Shown here: in pieces, positions 1-9,365 of the stretch
Numbering within the stretch: the first letter of the stretch is position 1
Layout: each line of letters begins with the position of its first letter
DNA from: Clostridiales bacterium
Lineage (GTDB): Bacteria > Bacillota > Clostridia > Oscillospirales > CAG-272
Direction: 5' to 3'
DNA length: 64,000 nucleotides
Assembly: GCA_012514145.1 (NCBI GenBank)
Contig: JAAZAV010000061.1
Coordinates: 25,009-89,008 of the forward strand
Notes under the pieces: generated by a model
What the model was told of the DNA's origin: nothing
Database searches by the model: none
Seen by the model: only the letters and a program-made list of their open reading frames with translations
Program-made: the position numbers and the translations under genes

Positions 1-1091
1 AAAGCCTGCCGAAGGGGATACTCTTCTGGCGCTGTTTTACCCACTGGCTGGGCGGCATGGGCGTGCTGGTATTTCTGATGATTCTAAACCCTCTGACGGC
101 AAAGAACAGCGGCGAGAACATGCACCTGCTTCGCGCCGAAAGCCCGGGCATTCGCACGTCAAAGCTGGTTCCGCGAATGAAGGACAGTGCTACAATACTG
201 TACCTGATATACATCGGGATGACGCTTCTGCAGGTTATTATGCTCCTGTTCGGAGGCGAGAGCGTCTATGATTCGGTGTGTATCGCCATGAGTACGGCGG
301 GAACCGGAGGGTTCTCGGCTTATAATGACTCGATGGCATCCTTCTCGTCCTATACCCAGTGGGTGACTACGGTATTCATGCTGCTTTTCTCAATAAACTT
401 CAGCATATGGTTCATGTTGCTGCTTGGTCAATGGCGCAGGGCGCTTTCAAACGGCGAGCTGCGAACCTTCCTCTTGATTGTTGCCGGCGCTGTCGGACTG
501 CTGATGTTCTCCACACGCGGCATGTTCTCCGGTATCGGCGAGAGTTTTCGGGTATGCGCATTCAACACCGCATCGATCATAAGCACCACAGGCTACTGTA
601 CCGTTGACTTTGATCTCTGGCCGGAGTTTGCCCGCATGCTGATGGTCATGCTGATGATGATAGGAGCCTGCGCGGGCAGCACCGGCGGCGGTGCCAAGGT
701 TATCCGTATAAAGCTGCTCATAAAGATTATTCACCGTTCGATACACAACGCTTTCAATCCGAACAAGGTTAACCTGATTCATGAGGACGGCGAGATAATC
801 GACGACCGCACCGTAAGTTCGGTCAACAGTTATTTCCTCATCTATTTTACGATAATAGCGTTGGTATCGCTGCTCGTGTCGCTTGACGGTTTCAGCTTTG
901 AATCGAGCTTTTCGGCTGTGGTGTCGTGCATAAATAATGTGGGTCCCGGACTCGGTGCTGTGGGAGCGGTTCGCAACTACGGCGGATTTTCGGTTTTCTC
1001 AAAGCTGTTGCTTACTCTTACCATGATTACCGGCAGACTGGAGCTATACCCGATTCTCGTGTTCTTAGTGCCGTCGGTCTGGAAGAAGTGA
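1..1091 (+). CDS. trkH: TrkH-family potassium uptake subunit, copy 1 (5' end outside window)
   Basis: This is the C-terminal two thirds of a TrkH/KtrB-type K+ channel subunit of the cytoplasmic membrane. The reading frame is open from base 3 (SLPKGILFWRCFTHWLGG), so the ORF-track start at 57 is only an internal Met. Three of the four pore loops are present: STAGTGGF, STTGYCTVDF and NNVGPGLGAVG, each with its filter glycine. The loop GSTGGGAK, typical of the family's gate region, is intact. A second copy lies 37 bases downstream, and the shared part is nearly identical in DNA around bases 58-170. No TrkA/KtrA nucleotide-binding partner is encoded in the window. Family call is firm; whether it is TrkH or KtrB-like cannot be settled. 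Confidence 0.9.
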   Translation, partial: SLPKGILFWRCFTHWLGGMGVLVFLMILNPLTAKNSGENMHLLRAESPGIRTSKLVPRMKDSATILYLIYIGMTLLQVIMLLFGGESVYDSVCIAMSTAGTGGFSAYNDSMASFSSYTQWVTTVFMLLFSINFSIWFMLLLGQWRRALSNGELRTFLLIVAGAVGLLMFSTRGMFSGIGESFRVCAFNTASIISTTGYCTVDFDLWPEFARMLMVMLMMIGACAGSTGGGAKVIRIKLLIKIIHRSIHNAFNPNKVNLIHEDGEIIDDRTVSSVNSYFLIYFTIIALVSLLVSLDGFSFESSFSAVVSCINNVGPGLGAVGAVRNYGGFSVFSKLLLTLTMITGRLELYPILVFLVPSVWKK

Positions 1092-1128
1092 AGTCCTTAA
1101 GCGAAAATAATGTGCTTATGGTTTTAAC

Positions 1129-2577
1129 ATGAATTACCTGATGATCTTATCAATAGTCGGCAAGGTCCTGTGTGTCGAAGCCGTCTTCATGCTGCCGCCA
1201 ATGGTGATATCGCTCTGTCTCGGCGAGTACCGGGCGGCGTTGGCATTGGTTTTGTCGGCTGTCGCCGCAGCAATTGTCGGACTGCCGATGGCACTGCATA
1301 AGCCAAAGAATACCTGGCTGTTCGCCCGTGACGGATTGGTGACGGTCGGCGTGGTGTGGATAATCGTGTCGGTTTTCGGCGCGCTGCCATTCTGCTTCAG
1401 CGGTGCGATACCCGGGTTTGTCGACAGCCTGTTCGAGTCGGCGTCCGGCTTTACCACCACGGGTGCCACTGTGATTGCCGATGTTGAGAGCATGCCTAAG
1501 GGAATACAGTTCTGGCGCTGTTTCACTCACTGGCTGGGCGGCATGGGTGTGCTGGTATTTCTGATGATCCTCAACCCTCTGACGGCAAAGAACAGCGGCG
1601 AGAACATGCATCTGCTTCGCGCCGAAAGCCCGGGCATACGCGCGTCAAAGCTGGTTCCGCGAATGAAGGACAGCGCAACGATATTATATCTCATATATAT
1701 CGGCATGACGCTTGCCCAGTTTGTACTGCTGCTTTTCGGAGGCGTGAGCGTCTATGATTCAATATGCTTAGCCATGAGTACGGCGGGTACCGGCGGCTTC
1801 ACGGCCTATAACGATTCGATGGCGTCCTTCTCGTCCTACACCCAGTGGGTGACGATGGTGTTTTTACTCCTGTTCTCGGTAAACTTCAACATATGGTTCA
1901 TGCTGCTTTTGGGGCAATGGCGCAAAGCGCTTTCAAACGGTGAATTGCGAACATTCCTGATGATTACAGCCGGAGCGGTGGGACTGCTGATGTTCTCCGT
2001 CCGGGGCGTGTTCACCGATATGGGCGAGTGCCTGCGGGTGTGCGCATTCAAAGCCGTATCTATTCTAAGTACCACCGCATACACTACGGTGGACTTTGCC
2101 ATATGGCCGGAGTTTGCCAGGATGCTGATGCTGCTGATGATGATTATAGGAGCCTGTGCGGGCAGCACCGTCGGCGGCGCCAAGATCATCCGAATCCGGC
2201 TGCTGTTCAAGATAATACGCCGTTCGATTCACAACGCCTTCCATCCCAATAAGGTAATACTTATACACGAAGACGGCGAAATAGTCGACGACTACACTGT
2301 AAACAGTGTCAGCGTCTACTTTCTTACATATTTTGTTATCATCGGGCTTGTGTCACTGCTTGTGTCTATCGACGGCTGCAGCTTTGAAACGGGCTTTTCC
2401 ACGGCGGTAGCATGTATCAACAATGTGGGCCTCGGACTTGGCGAAGTCGGTGTGATTGAGAATTTCAGCAGATTTTCGGTGTTTTCGAAGCTGGTGCTCA
2501 TAATAACAATGATTACCGGCAGACTTGAGATCTATCCGATTCTCGTGTTCTTCGTGCCGTCGGTGTGGAGGAAGTGA
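1129..2577 (+). CDS. trkH: TrkH-family potassium uptake subunit, copy 2, with altered pore and gate loops
   Basis: A full-length 482-residue K+ channel subunit, tandem duplicate of the preceding gene. Pore loop 1 is SGFTTTGATV, loop 2 STAGTGGF and loop 4 NNVGLGLGEVG. Loop 3 reads STTAYTTVDF, with Ala (about residue 317) where copy 1 and the family have the filter Gly. The gate-region loop reads GSTVGGAK (Val about 348) instead of GSTGGGAK. Both changes are single codons (gca, gtc) inside otherwise conserved sequence, so they do not look like frameshifts. The start ATG has only a weak ribosome binding site and is probably reached by readthrough from copy 1. It may have changed selectivity, be a non-conducting partner subunit, or be decaying. 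Confidence 0.92.
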   Translation: MNYLMILSIVGKVLCVEAVFMLPPMVISLCLGEYRAALALVLSAVAAAIVGLPMALHKPKNTWLFARDGLVTVGVVWIIVSVFGALPFCFSGAIPGFVDSLFESASGFTTTGATVIADVESMPKGIQFWRCFTHWLGGMGVLVFLMILNPLTAKNSGENMHLLRAESPGIRASKLVPRMKDSATILYLIYIGMTLAQFVLLLFGGVSVYDSICLAMSTAGTGGFTAYNDSMASFSSYTQWVTMVFLLLFSVNFNIWFMLLLGQWRKALSNGELRTFLMITAGAVGLLMFSVRGVFTDMGECLRVCAFKAVSILSTTAYTTVDFAIWPEFARMLMLLMMIIGACAGSTVGGAKIIRIRLLFKIIRRSIHNAFHPNKVILIHEDGEIVDDYTVNSVSVYFLTYFVIIGLVSLLVSIDGCSFETGFSTAVACINNVGLGLGEVGVIENFSRFSVFSKLVLIITMITGRLEIYPILVFFVPSVWRK

Positions 2578-2698
2578 AGAACATCAAGCGGGATGACATG
2601 AGCATATCCGAGTGAATGTGATTATTTCAATGTGCCGTTAAAAACAACAATAATAACATGAAAGCCGGGCAAAATTTACAATTTGTTTATCAGCACTA

Positions 2699-2727
2699 TT
2701 GCAATCCGGATGTTTGTGGTATATAAT
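2699..2727 (+). promoter_or_regulatory. Promoter for ireB-ribF run
   Basis: TTGCAA, a 17-base spacer and TATAAT lie 80 bases ahead of the ireB start. The implied leader contains a short GC hairpin (GCCGC-CCG-GCGGC). This separates the following genes from the trkH pair. Confidence 0.7.
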
Positions 2728-2806
2728 ATGATAGTATTATTGGGAGCCGCCCGGCGGCGCAGTTCCGGGGCAGCAGTCGGCTTATCGCACGGAAAGGATG
2801 AGACAT

Positions 2807-3064
2807 ATGGCAAATTACGATAATGATGCGACGCTCACCTTCTCACTGAAGGACGAGCACGAGCAGGAAATGCGGACAATCCTTTATACGGTATATACTG
2901 CCCTTACCGAAAAGGGCTACAATCCGGTCGACCAGATTGTGGGCTATATTCTCTCCGAGGATCCGACCTATATAACCAATCACAAGAACGCCCGCGCACT
3001 GATACGCAAGATCGACCGTGAGGAGCTGCTCACCTCACTTGTGCGCAATTATCTGAAGCTGTGA
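2807..3064 (+). CDS. ireB: IreB/ReoM family regulatory phosphoprotein (UPF0297)
   Basis: A small cytoplasmic protein of the IreB (Enterococcus) / ReoM (Listeria) family. Members are phosphorylated by the PASTA-domain Ser/Thr kinase and control peptidoglycan synthesis through MurA turnover. The family signature is clear: [20 protein letters not shown] and then [16 protein letters not shown]. Thr residues in ATLTF near the N-terminus sit where the phosphoacceptor lies in characterised members. The start is set at MANYDND rather than the ORF-track Met nine bases earlier, because GGAAAGG sits 9 bases before this ATG but directly abuts the other. Usual neighbours (alaS, ruvX) are absent; ribF follows after 13 bases. 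Confidence 0.93.
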   Translation: MANYDNDATLTFSLKDEHEQEMRTILYTVYTALTEKGYNPVDQIVGYILSEDPTYITNHKNARALIRKIDREELLTSLVRNYLKL

Positions 3065-3077
3065 GTGTATCGGCTGA

Positions 3078-4133
3078 ATGACAGTTTATTCCTTAAGCGG
3101 GGCAGACGGTATCGTCTGTCCCTTGTTCGTCAACAGAGGCGGAACGCCGAGCCTTGAGGAAGCGCGCAGACACGGCTTCCCGACAATGCCCGACACTCCG
3201 TTTTACAGCCAGACCGCCCCGCGAACCGGATTTCGGGCGCTTGAGGGCAGTCCGGCGGAGATTTTTGCGGGCACCGGCACCGCGGTGGCGCTGGGCAACT
3301 TCGACGGCGTACATGTGGGGCACGCGGAGCTGCTTCGCCGCACGGCTGAATATGCCCGGGAATCGGGGCTTGTTCCGGTGGTGCGCACCTTTTCTTCGGA
3401 CTGCAAAACCGACAGGCTCACCTCGGACAGCGAACGGCTGGAACTGTTCGCACATTATGGAATTAAGTACGCGGTCATTGACGATTTCGAGAAGCTGCGG
3501 ATAATGCCGGCGGCGGTGTATGTGCGCAGCCTGCTGGTTCGCGACATGAACTGCCGGATGGCGGTCTGCGGCTTCAATCACCACTTCGGACACGGAGCAG
3601 TAGGCACAAGCGAGACACTGTCGGCACTTATGCTGACCTCCGGCGGTCGGGCTCATGTGGTACAGCCGATTTTCAGAGGCGGTATGCCGATAAGCTCCAC
3701 ACGAGTCAGAGCGGCGCTTTCCGACTGCGATACAAAACTAACCATCGAGCTGCTCGGCCGTCCCTACTCGGCGGCCTTCGAGGTAATTCACGGCCGTCAG
3801 ATCGGACGCACAATAGGACTTCCGACAATAAACCAGATTTTTCCGGCGAACAGACACATGCCGGGCAACGGTGTATACGCCGGCCTTTGCGAAGTGGTGC
3901 CGGGTGTGTACCGTCCGTCGGTTATAAATATCGGCCGCCGTCCCACCGTGGGCGGGGACGATTCGGTGGTCTGCGAAACACATATTTTAGACTGGTCGGG
4001 GGATCTTTACGGACATTCGCCGAGGGTATTCTTCATGAGATACCTCCGCCCCGAAGAGAAGTTTGATTCACTTGAGTCGCTTAAAAACCGAATCGCCCTT
4101 GATATCGCGGCGGTAAGAGCAATGGAGCTTTGA
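3078..4133 (+). CDS. ribF: Bifunctional riboflavin kinase / FAD synthetase
   Basis: Converts riboflavin to FMN and FMN to FAD in the cytoplasm. The adenylyltransferase half has ALGNFDGVHVGHAEL, the HxGH-type nucleotide-binding motif, near residue 75, and ISSTRVRAAL near residue 210. The C-terminal flavokinase half has GRTIGLPTINQ, NGVYAG and the metal-binding region. At 351 residues it is longer than usual because about 45 extra residues precede the first motif. The whole frame is open and no better internal start with a ribosome binding site was seen, so the extension may be real. It follows ireB closely and its stop overlaps the upstream frame of the next gene. Confidence 0.95.
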   Translation: MTVYSLSGADGIVCPLFVNRGGTPSLEEARRHGFPTMPDTPFYSQTAPRTGFRALEGSPAEIFAGTGTAVALGNFDGVHVGHAELLRRTAEYARESGLVPVVRTFSSDCKTDRLTSDSERLELFAHYGIKYAVIDDFEKLRIMPAAVYVRSLLVRDMNCRMAVCGFNHHFGHGAVGTSETLSALMLTSGGRAHVVQPIFRGGMPISSTRVRAALSDCDTKLTIELLGRPYSAAFEVIHGRQIGRTIGLPTINQIFPANRHMPGNGVYAGLCEVVPGVYRPSVINIGRRPTVGGDDSVVCETHILDWSGDLYGHSPRVFFMRYLRPEEKFDSLESLKNRIALDIAAVRAMEL

Positions 4134-4165
4134 TAAGAAAAAGCAGAAATAAACGGGATGATAAA

Positions 4166-5503
4166 ATGCATTTAACCCGCAGAATAACTATTCTGCTGCT
4201 GGCTGCGGCGAGTGTGATGTGGATGCTTGTGCTCCCACTGAACCTGAGTGCCGCCGATGCCGCAACCGGCGCACCCGAAATAGATTACGCGCGTTTTGCG
4301 TATGTTTACCACATAGAGAGCGGCACCGAGATGTTCGTCAAAAACGGCGATACCAAATGTTACCCCGCCGCATCGGTGAAGCTTATGACCGGACTGATTG
4401 CCGCGGAGCATCTGTATACACAGCAGTCAAGGAAAGTCATCGTCACTGCCGAGGAACTGCAGGGTGTGAGAGGCAACAATATCGGCCTTAAAGTCGGTGA
4501 GGAGCTTACTGTCGGCGACCTGCTGGCGGCGCTTATCACCGGAAACGCCAACGATGCGGCTCAGGTACTGGCATACGAGATAGCCGGCGGTATTGAGCCA
4601 TTTGTTAAGATGATGAACGCCCGCGCCGCCGAACTCGGCATGAACTCCACCGTTTATACGAATGTCACCGGACTTCACGACGCTGCGATGGTCACCACGG
4701 TGCGGGATACCGCAAAGGTGGCGCTTGCCTGCTACCGCAACGACACCTTTCTGGAGTTATCCGGTGAGGTCAGGTATGTGCTTGCTCCCACCAACATTAA
4801 CCGTTCGGAACGGCGCATAACCAACAAGAATCTGTTTATCTGCGACACTATTGACGATCGCTACCGCAATCGTTACATGCTTGGTCTGAACGCCGGCTCT
4901 ACCCCCCAGGCAGGGCACTGCGTCACAGCCATCTGTGACAACGGCTACTATACATACCTTTGCATAGTGATGGGAGCGTCCTCGGATGCCGACCACATCT
5001 ACTCATATGTGGAGTGCAGCAAACTGCTTGACTGGGCATTCGAGGGCTATGAATACAAGACCGTACTCAACCGCTCCGAGGTCATAGGCGAGATACCGGT
5101 AACGCTTTCATCCAAGACCGACTTTGTATCGGCTCTGCCAGAGCGCTCTGTCGAGATGTATCTGCCGACCGATATCGATGTGTCTTCGGACATGAGCCGG
5201 GTTGTGTCATTTTCGGTTGGTTCGCTGTCGGCTCCCGTACCCGAGGGGCTGGAAGTGGGCGAGCTGAGGCTCTTTTATCGCGGAGAACTGGTCGACACGG
5301 TTAAGCTGGTGACAAAATATCCGGTTGACCGCTCGGAACTTGAATACCGCAAAGGGCAGCTTAAAACGCTTATCAAACAACCGGTGTTTAAGATATCAGC
5401 CGCGGTTCTGGCGCTTCTCGGCGTTATGTATGTGCTTCTGGTCGCGTTCATAAGAAGCAGGCGCGCACGCCGCAGGAAAAGCAGGGATATTATAAAGCGC
5501 TGA
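4166..5503 (+). CDS. DacF-like (S11) D-Ala-D-Ala carboxypeptidase homologue lacking all three active-site motifs
   Basis: An exported penicillin-binding-protein-like protein of 445 residues. It has an N-terminal signal segment (ILLLAAASVMWMLVLPL), an S11-type domain, a beta-rich C-terminal domain and a C-terminal membrane anchor (AAVLALLGVMYVLLVAFI) followed by RRARRRK. Overall layout matches DacF/PBP5. The catalytic SxxK is AxxK here (A69-S-V-K72 in PAASVKLMTG), SxN is NAN (127-129, before DAA), and KTG is NAG (242-244 in GLNAGST). It therefore should not hydrolyse peptidoglycan or bind penicillin covalently by the known mechanism. The ORF-track start is a TTG overlapping the ribF stop; ATG 4166 follows CGGGA and begins directly at the signal peptide, so it is preferred. 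Confidence 0.85.
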   Translation: MHLTRRITILLLAAASVMWMLVLPLNLSAADAATGAPEIDYARFAYVYHIESGTEMFVKNGDTKCYPAASVKLMTGLIAAEHLYTQQSRKVIVTAEELQGVRGNNIGLKVGEELTVGDLLAALITGNANDAAQVLAYEIAGGIEPFVKMMNARAAELGMNSTVYTNVTGLHDAAMVTTVRDTAKVALACYRNDTFLELSGEVRYVLAPTNINRSERRITNKNLFICDTIDDRYRNRYMLGLNAGSTPQAGHCVTAICDNGYYTYLCIVMGASSDADHIYSYVECSKLLDWAFEGYEYKTVLNRSEVIGEIPVTLSSKTDFVSALPERSVEMYLPTDIDVSSDMSRVVSFSVGSLSAPVPEGLEVGELRLFYRGELVDTVKLVTKYPVDRSELEYRKGQLKTLIKQPVFKISAAVLALLGVMYVLLVAFIRSRRARRRKSRDIIKR

Positions 5504-5565
5504 TATGTCCCCTATGCAGACACGATCTGATAAGGTTAACAAGATATATTATTAACAGGTGAAAA

Positions 5566-8500
5566 ATGGCATCCTCATCCGGTAAATCTAACAATACAAA
5601 AAAAGCACCGGCAAAAAACAGGTCGGCTTCTGCGGCAGGTAAAAAGAAAAACACAAATTCAAAATCCGCGTCAAAAGCCGAAGCCGCGCAGCGCAGTGAC
5701 CCGCATGTGCGCCGTTCCGCAAGGGATGAGCGTGATGAATATCGCAGCGACGCGTGGGAGGAGCAGCGGTACAATATTTATTGTCAGATCATGCCCTTCG
5801 CTCTTATCTGCCTGTCGGTGCTGATACTCGTTTTTTATATATTGTCCGACAGGGCAGGCTTTGTGGGTTCGGGCATACGAACCGTTCTGGCGGGGCTTTT
5901 TTCGGGAGCGGGACTCTGCTGCCCGGTGCTGCTCTTTATAACGGCTGTCTACTGGCGGCGCGACCACGAGAAGAAAATGGTTCGTGTGAAGCTGCTGCTG
6001 TCGCTGCTGTTTATGCTGCTGCTGGCGGTGCTGCTGCATGTCTGGGCGACCCGTGCCTCCGGCAGATGGGCGGAGGCGAGCGAACTGCTCGATATACGCA
6101 CACACTGGACAAACGGTGTGGCGCTGAAGGGCGGAGGAGCTTTCGGCGGTATGCTGGGAGCGCTGATGGTGCGGGCTTTCGGCAGAGTGGGCACCGTAAT
6201 AATCGCCGCGGTTATACTCTTTTGTACCGGGCTTCTGATCTTCGGTCTGACCCCACATTCACTTCGCATATGGATATCCTACCGAATACATGAACACCGG
6301 GAACGCCGCGCCGAGGAGCTTGAAGCCGCCCGCGCCGAAATCGAAGCCGAGGAGGCACTGAGACACAGGCAGTTAAATGCCGGGTACAGAGTAACACACC
6401 AGACGGGAAGCAACGGTGAAGCGATTCCGGATCGGACTCAGGTGCAGGCCGAGCCGAAGGTGACGATAACACCAGCCGGCCGCAGAAAAGGCAAGGTGGA
6501 TATCGGCAAATATGCTGTACCGTCAGGCACGGGAAGCGGTGTATTCGGAGAAAAAATCGAAGAAATGCTCACCGATCTGTCAGACGACAGGAAGGTCATG
6601 GCGGCAGAGGATAAAAAGACCGCCCAAGCCGACAATGCAGTTGAGACGGATATTACAGCAGCCCGTATTGGTGACGAGATAATCATAGCTCCCGAGGATA
6701 TGCGTCCCGAGACAGAGGCGGAGGAAGGAAAGCTCATAGACGAGACTCTGCTCAGTTCAGTGCCTGCATATTCAAGCAGAAATACTGAAAGTAGCAGCGG
6801 AGCACAATCAATCTCCGATGAACTGCAGACGTCAGGAGAGGATACGGTTGACCTTACCGATACCGCCGCCGGGCGAACGGTTCAGCCCTCGGGCGGCGTC
6901 ATTCTCACCGAAATGGATGACGATGATACGGCAGACACGGAACCGGGAAATAATGATCTGCCGCCCTTTGACACAGCGGAGGCCGATTCCTATTCCCAGG
7001 CTTCCGCACCCCGCAGAATTACCGGTTCGGGAACGAGGAGAGGCACTGTATCGGCACTTGCAAAGGAGCCTCCCGCCGATGAAGATGAGAACGAATCGGT
7101 TATCCCTGCCGAACTTCTCGCAAGTGTTACGGCGAAGCGGTCATCAGAATCGACCGCGGTCGAAGCGGTCACCGCCGCTGAACTTGAGCCGGCTCCCGCC
7201 CCCAAAAAAGAGTATCGGCTGCCCCCTGCCCAGCTGCTGAAAATAGAGAATCCGGCAGCCAACGAGGATGTCAGCGAGGAGCTGCAGACCACGGCAAAAA
7301 AGCTGGTTGATACACTTAAGAGCTTTAAGGTTCACACAAAGATAGTGAATATTTCGCGCGGTCCTACAATAACCCGCTATGAACTTCTCCCTGATGAAGG
7401 GGTGCGCATACGCTCGATTGCCAACCTTGTGGACGATATCGCGCTGAATCTGGCGGCTACCGGCGTGCGCATAGAAGCTCCCATACCCAACAAATCGGCG
7501 GTGGGAGTTGAGGTGCCCAACCGGGTAGTTTCCACCGTATGGCTGCGCGAGCTGATTGAAAACCCGAAATTCGGCGAAGCCGCAAGCAAACTCACAGTCG
7601 GCCTCGGCATGGATGTGGCGGGCGAGGCTGTTTACCTGAATATCGCTAAAATGCCTCACCTGCTTATTGCCGGCGCCACGGGTATGGGTAAGTCGGTATG
7701 CATAAACAGCATGATAGTGTCGCTGCTCTGCAAGGCAACGCCGGCTGAGGTACGCATGATCCTGGTCGACCCGAAAAAGGTTGAGCTGTCTATCTACAAC
7801 GGACTGCCCCATCTGCTGGTGCCGGTGGTAAGCGACCCCAAGAAGGCAGCAGGCGCCCTTTACTGGGCGGTGACCGAGATGGAGCGCCGCTTCCAGCTAT
7901 TTGAGGAGTCCAATTCCCGCAACCTTGCCCAGTATAATCAATATGTATCGTCGCAGCTCGATGAGCTGGAGCTGAATCCCGCCCTTGGCTTCGAAACCGA
8001 TGCTCTTACCGGCGAGGTGATTGAACTGCCCCGTCCCGAACGCCTGCCCGAGATAGTGATTATCATAGACGAGCTTGCAGACCTTATGATGACCGCTCCC
8101 GACGACGTTGAGGACAATATCTGCCGTCTTGCGCAGAAGGCTCGCGCCGCCGGAATGCATCTTATCATAGGTACACAGCGTCCCTCGGTGGACGTTATAA
8201 CCGGTCTTATCAAGGCAAACATTCCATCGCGTATCTCTTTCCGCACAGCTTCTCAGACCGACTCGAGGGTAATTCTCGATACCGTCGGCGCCGAGAAGCT
8301 GATAGGGCGTGGCGACATGCTCTGCCAGCCGGTGGGCGCTACAAAGCCCATGCGTGTCCAGGGCGCGTATGTCAGCGAGGGTGAAATCGAGCAGATCATT
8401 AAATTCATCTGCGATCAGTCTTCGGGCATAGGCTATGATGACAGCATCATCGAGGATATCGAGCGCGCAGCGGAACAGTGCGGCGTAACCGGCATCGGCA

Positions 8501-8778
8501 AAAAGGGCTCACCGGGTTCAGATGCGGGTAATAATGTTCTTGACGATAACAGTGATGATGTGATGCTGAAACAGGCGATAAAACTTGCGGTTGAGAGCGG
8601 GAAGATTTCTACATCGTTGATACAGCGCAAGTTAAGTTTGGGTTACGGCCGGGCGGCGAAACTGATCGACCGGATGGAGGAGATGGGCATTGTGTCCGGT
8701 CCCGACAATCAGAAGCCGAGAAATGTTCTCATCTCGAATCAGGAGTACATGGAAATGGTACTCAACAATACGATATAA
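5566..8778 (+). CDS. ftsK: FtsK/SpoIIIE-family DNA translocase
   Basis: A hexameric, membrane-anchored DNA pump for chromosome segregation at the division or sporulation septum. At 1070 residues it has a Lys-rich N-terminus, four membrane segments (about residues 75-230), a long acidic low-complexity linker (about 240-560), then the motor domain. Walker A is GATGMGKS (about 704) and Walker B is IIIIDELADLM (about 831), followed by GTQRPSVDVITGLIKANIP. A C-terminal gamma winged helix (about 1000-1065) would read orienting DNA sequences. ATG is preceded by AGGTGA. Whether this copy serves vegetative division, sporulation or both cannot be told. Confidence 0.96.
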   Translation: MASSSGKSNNTKKAPAKNRSASAAGKKKNTNSKSASKAEAAQRSDPHVRRSARDERDEYRSDAWEEQRYNIYCQIMPFALICLSVLILVFYILSDRAGFVGSGIRTVLAGLFSGAGLCCPVLLFITAVYWRRDHEKKMVRVKLLLSLLFMLLLAVLLHVWATRASGRWAEASELLDIRTHWTNGVALKGGGAFGGMLGALMVRAFGRVGTVIIAAVILFCTGLLIFGLTPHSLRIWISYRIHEHRERRAEELEAARAEIEAEEALRHRQLNAGYRVTHQTGSNGEAIPDRTQVQAEPKVTITPAGRRKGKVDIGKYAVPSGTGSGVFGEKIEEMLTDLSDDRKVMAAEDKKTAQADNAVETDITAARIGDEIIIAPEDMRPETEAEEGKLIDETLLSSVPAYSSRNTESSSGAQSISDELQTSGEDTVDLTDTAAGRTVQPSGGVILTEMDDDDTADTEPGNNDLPPFDTAEADSYSQASAPRRITGSGTRRGTVSALAKEPPADEDENESVIPAELLASVTAKRSSESTAVEAVTAAELEPAPAPKKEYRLPPAQLLKIENPAANEDVSEELQTTAKKLVDTLKSFKVHTKIVNISRGPTITRYELLPDEGVRIRSIANLVDDIALNLAATGVRIEAPIPNKSAVGVEVPNRVVSTVWLRELIENPKFGEAASKLTVGLGMDVAGEAVYLNIAKMPHLLIAGATGMGKSVCINSMIVSLLCKATPAEVRMILVDPKKVELSIYNGLPHLLVPVVSDPKKAAGALYWAVTEMERRFQLFEESNSRNLAQYNQYVSSQLDELELNPALGFETDALTGEVIELPRPERLPEIVIIIDELADLMMTAPDDVEDNICRLAQKARAAGMHLIIGTQRPSVDVITGLIKANIPSRISFRTASQTDSRVILDTVGAEKLIGRGDMLCQPVGATKPMRVQGAYVSEGEIEQIIKFICDQSSGIGYDDSIIEDIERAAEQCGVTGIGKKGSPGSDAGNNVLDDNSDDVMLKQAIKLAVESGKISTSLIQRKLSLGYGRAAKLIDRMEEMGIVSGPDNQKPRNVLISNQEYMEMVLNNTI

Positions 8779-8807
8779 CAATAACGACAGACCAGTGAGG
8801 TAACAAT

Positions 8808-9365
8808 ATGGTAGCGGTATTTCTTGCGGAAGGCTTTGAAGAAATAGAGGCACTGACGCCGGTGGATGTTCTGCGCAGAGCGGGAGCCGATGTCAAGACA
8901 ATAGCGGTAGGCCGCAGCAAGACGGTTAAAGGTGCCCACGGGATACCGGTAGTGGCGGATATGACACTTTCGCAGCTCGGTGAAGATGTGAAGCCCGAGA
9001 TGCTGGTGCTCCCCGGCGGCATGCCCGGCACACTTAATCTTAAAAAGAACAAACGGCTCATGTCCATGGTTAAGGAAGCTGCAGACGAGGACCGCTGGGT
9101 GGCGGCTATTTGCGCGGCTCCTTCGATACTCGGTGAACTTGGTCTGCTTGCCGGACGCCGTGCGGTATGCTATCCGGGATTTGAGTCCTCTATGAGCGGC
9201 GCCACACTCGCCCCCAAGGCAAAGGTTGTGCGCGACGGCAATATCATAACCGGAAAGGGCATGGGTGTTGCGCTGACCTTCGCGCTGGTGCTAACCGGCG
9301 TGCTTTTCGGACCGGATAAGGTTGACGAGATTTCAAGTTCGATTCTTACCGACGCACAGAGCTGA
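8808..9365 (+). CDS. DJ-1/PfpI family protein
   Basis: A 185-residue cytoplasmic protein of the DJ-1/ThiJ/YajL clade. The nucleophile elbow is AAICAAPS (Cys about 102), with an acidic residue (Glu 14 in GFEEIEA) placed as in DJ-1 and the LPGGMPG loop near residue 70. Members are reported as deglycases, chaperones or glyoxalases; the substrate here is unknown. The TGA stop overlaps the next start codon (TGATG), so the two genes are translationally coupled. AGGT precedes the start. Confidence 0.9.
   Translation: MVAVFLAEGFEEIEALTPVDVLRRAGADVKTIAVGRSKTVKGAHGIPVVADMTLSQLGEDVKPEMLVLPGGMPGTLNLKKNKRLMSMVKEAADEDRWVAAICAAPSILGELGLLAGRRAVCYPGFESSMSGATLAPKAKVVRDGNIITGKGMGVALTFALVLTGVLFGPDKVDEISSSILTDAQS

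Noticed and set aside
5536-5562. Operator-like TTAACA repeats before ftsK
   Set aside because: Direct, imperfect and AT-rich; no match to a known regulator site.
7144-7812. 222-residue minus-strand ORF inside ftsK
   Set aside because: Antisense to the conserved motor domain of FtsK; no start signal or domain.
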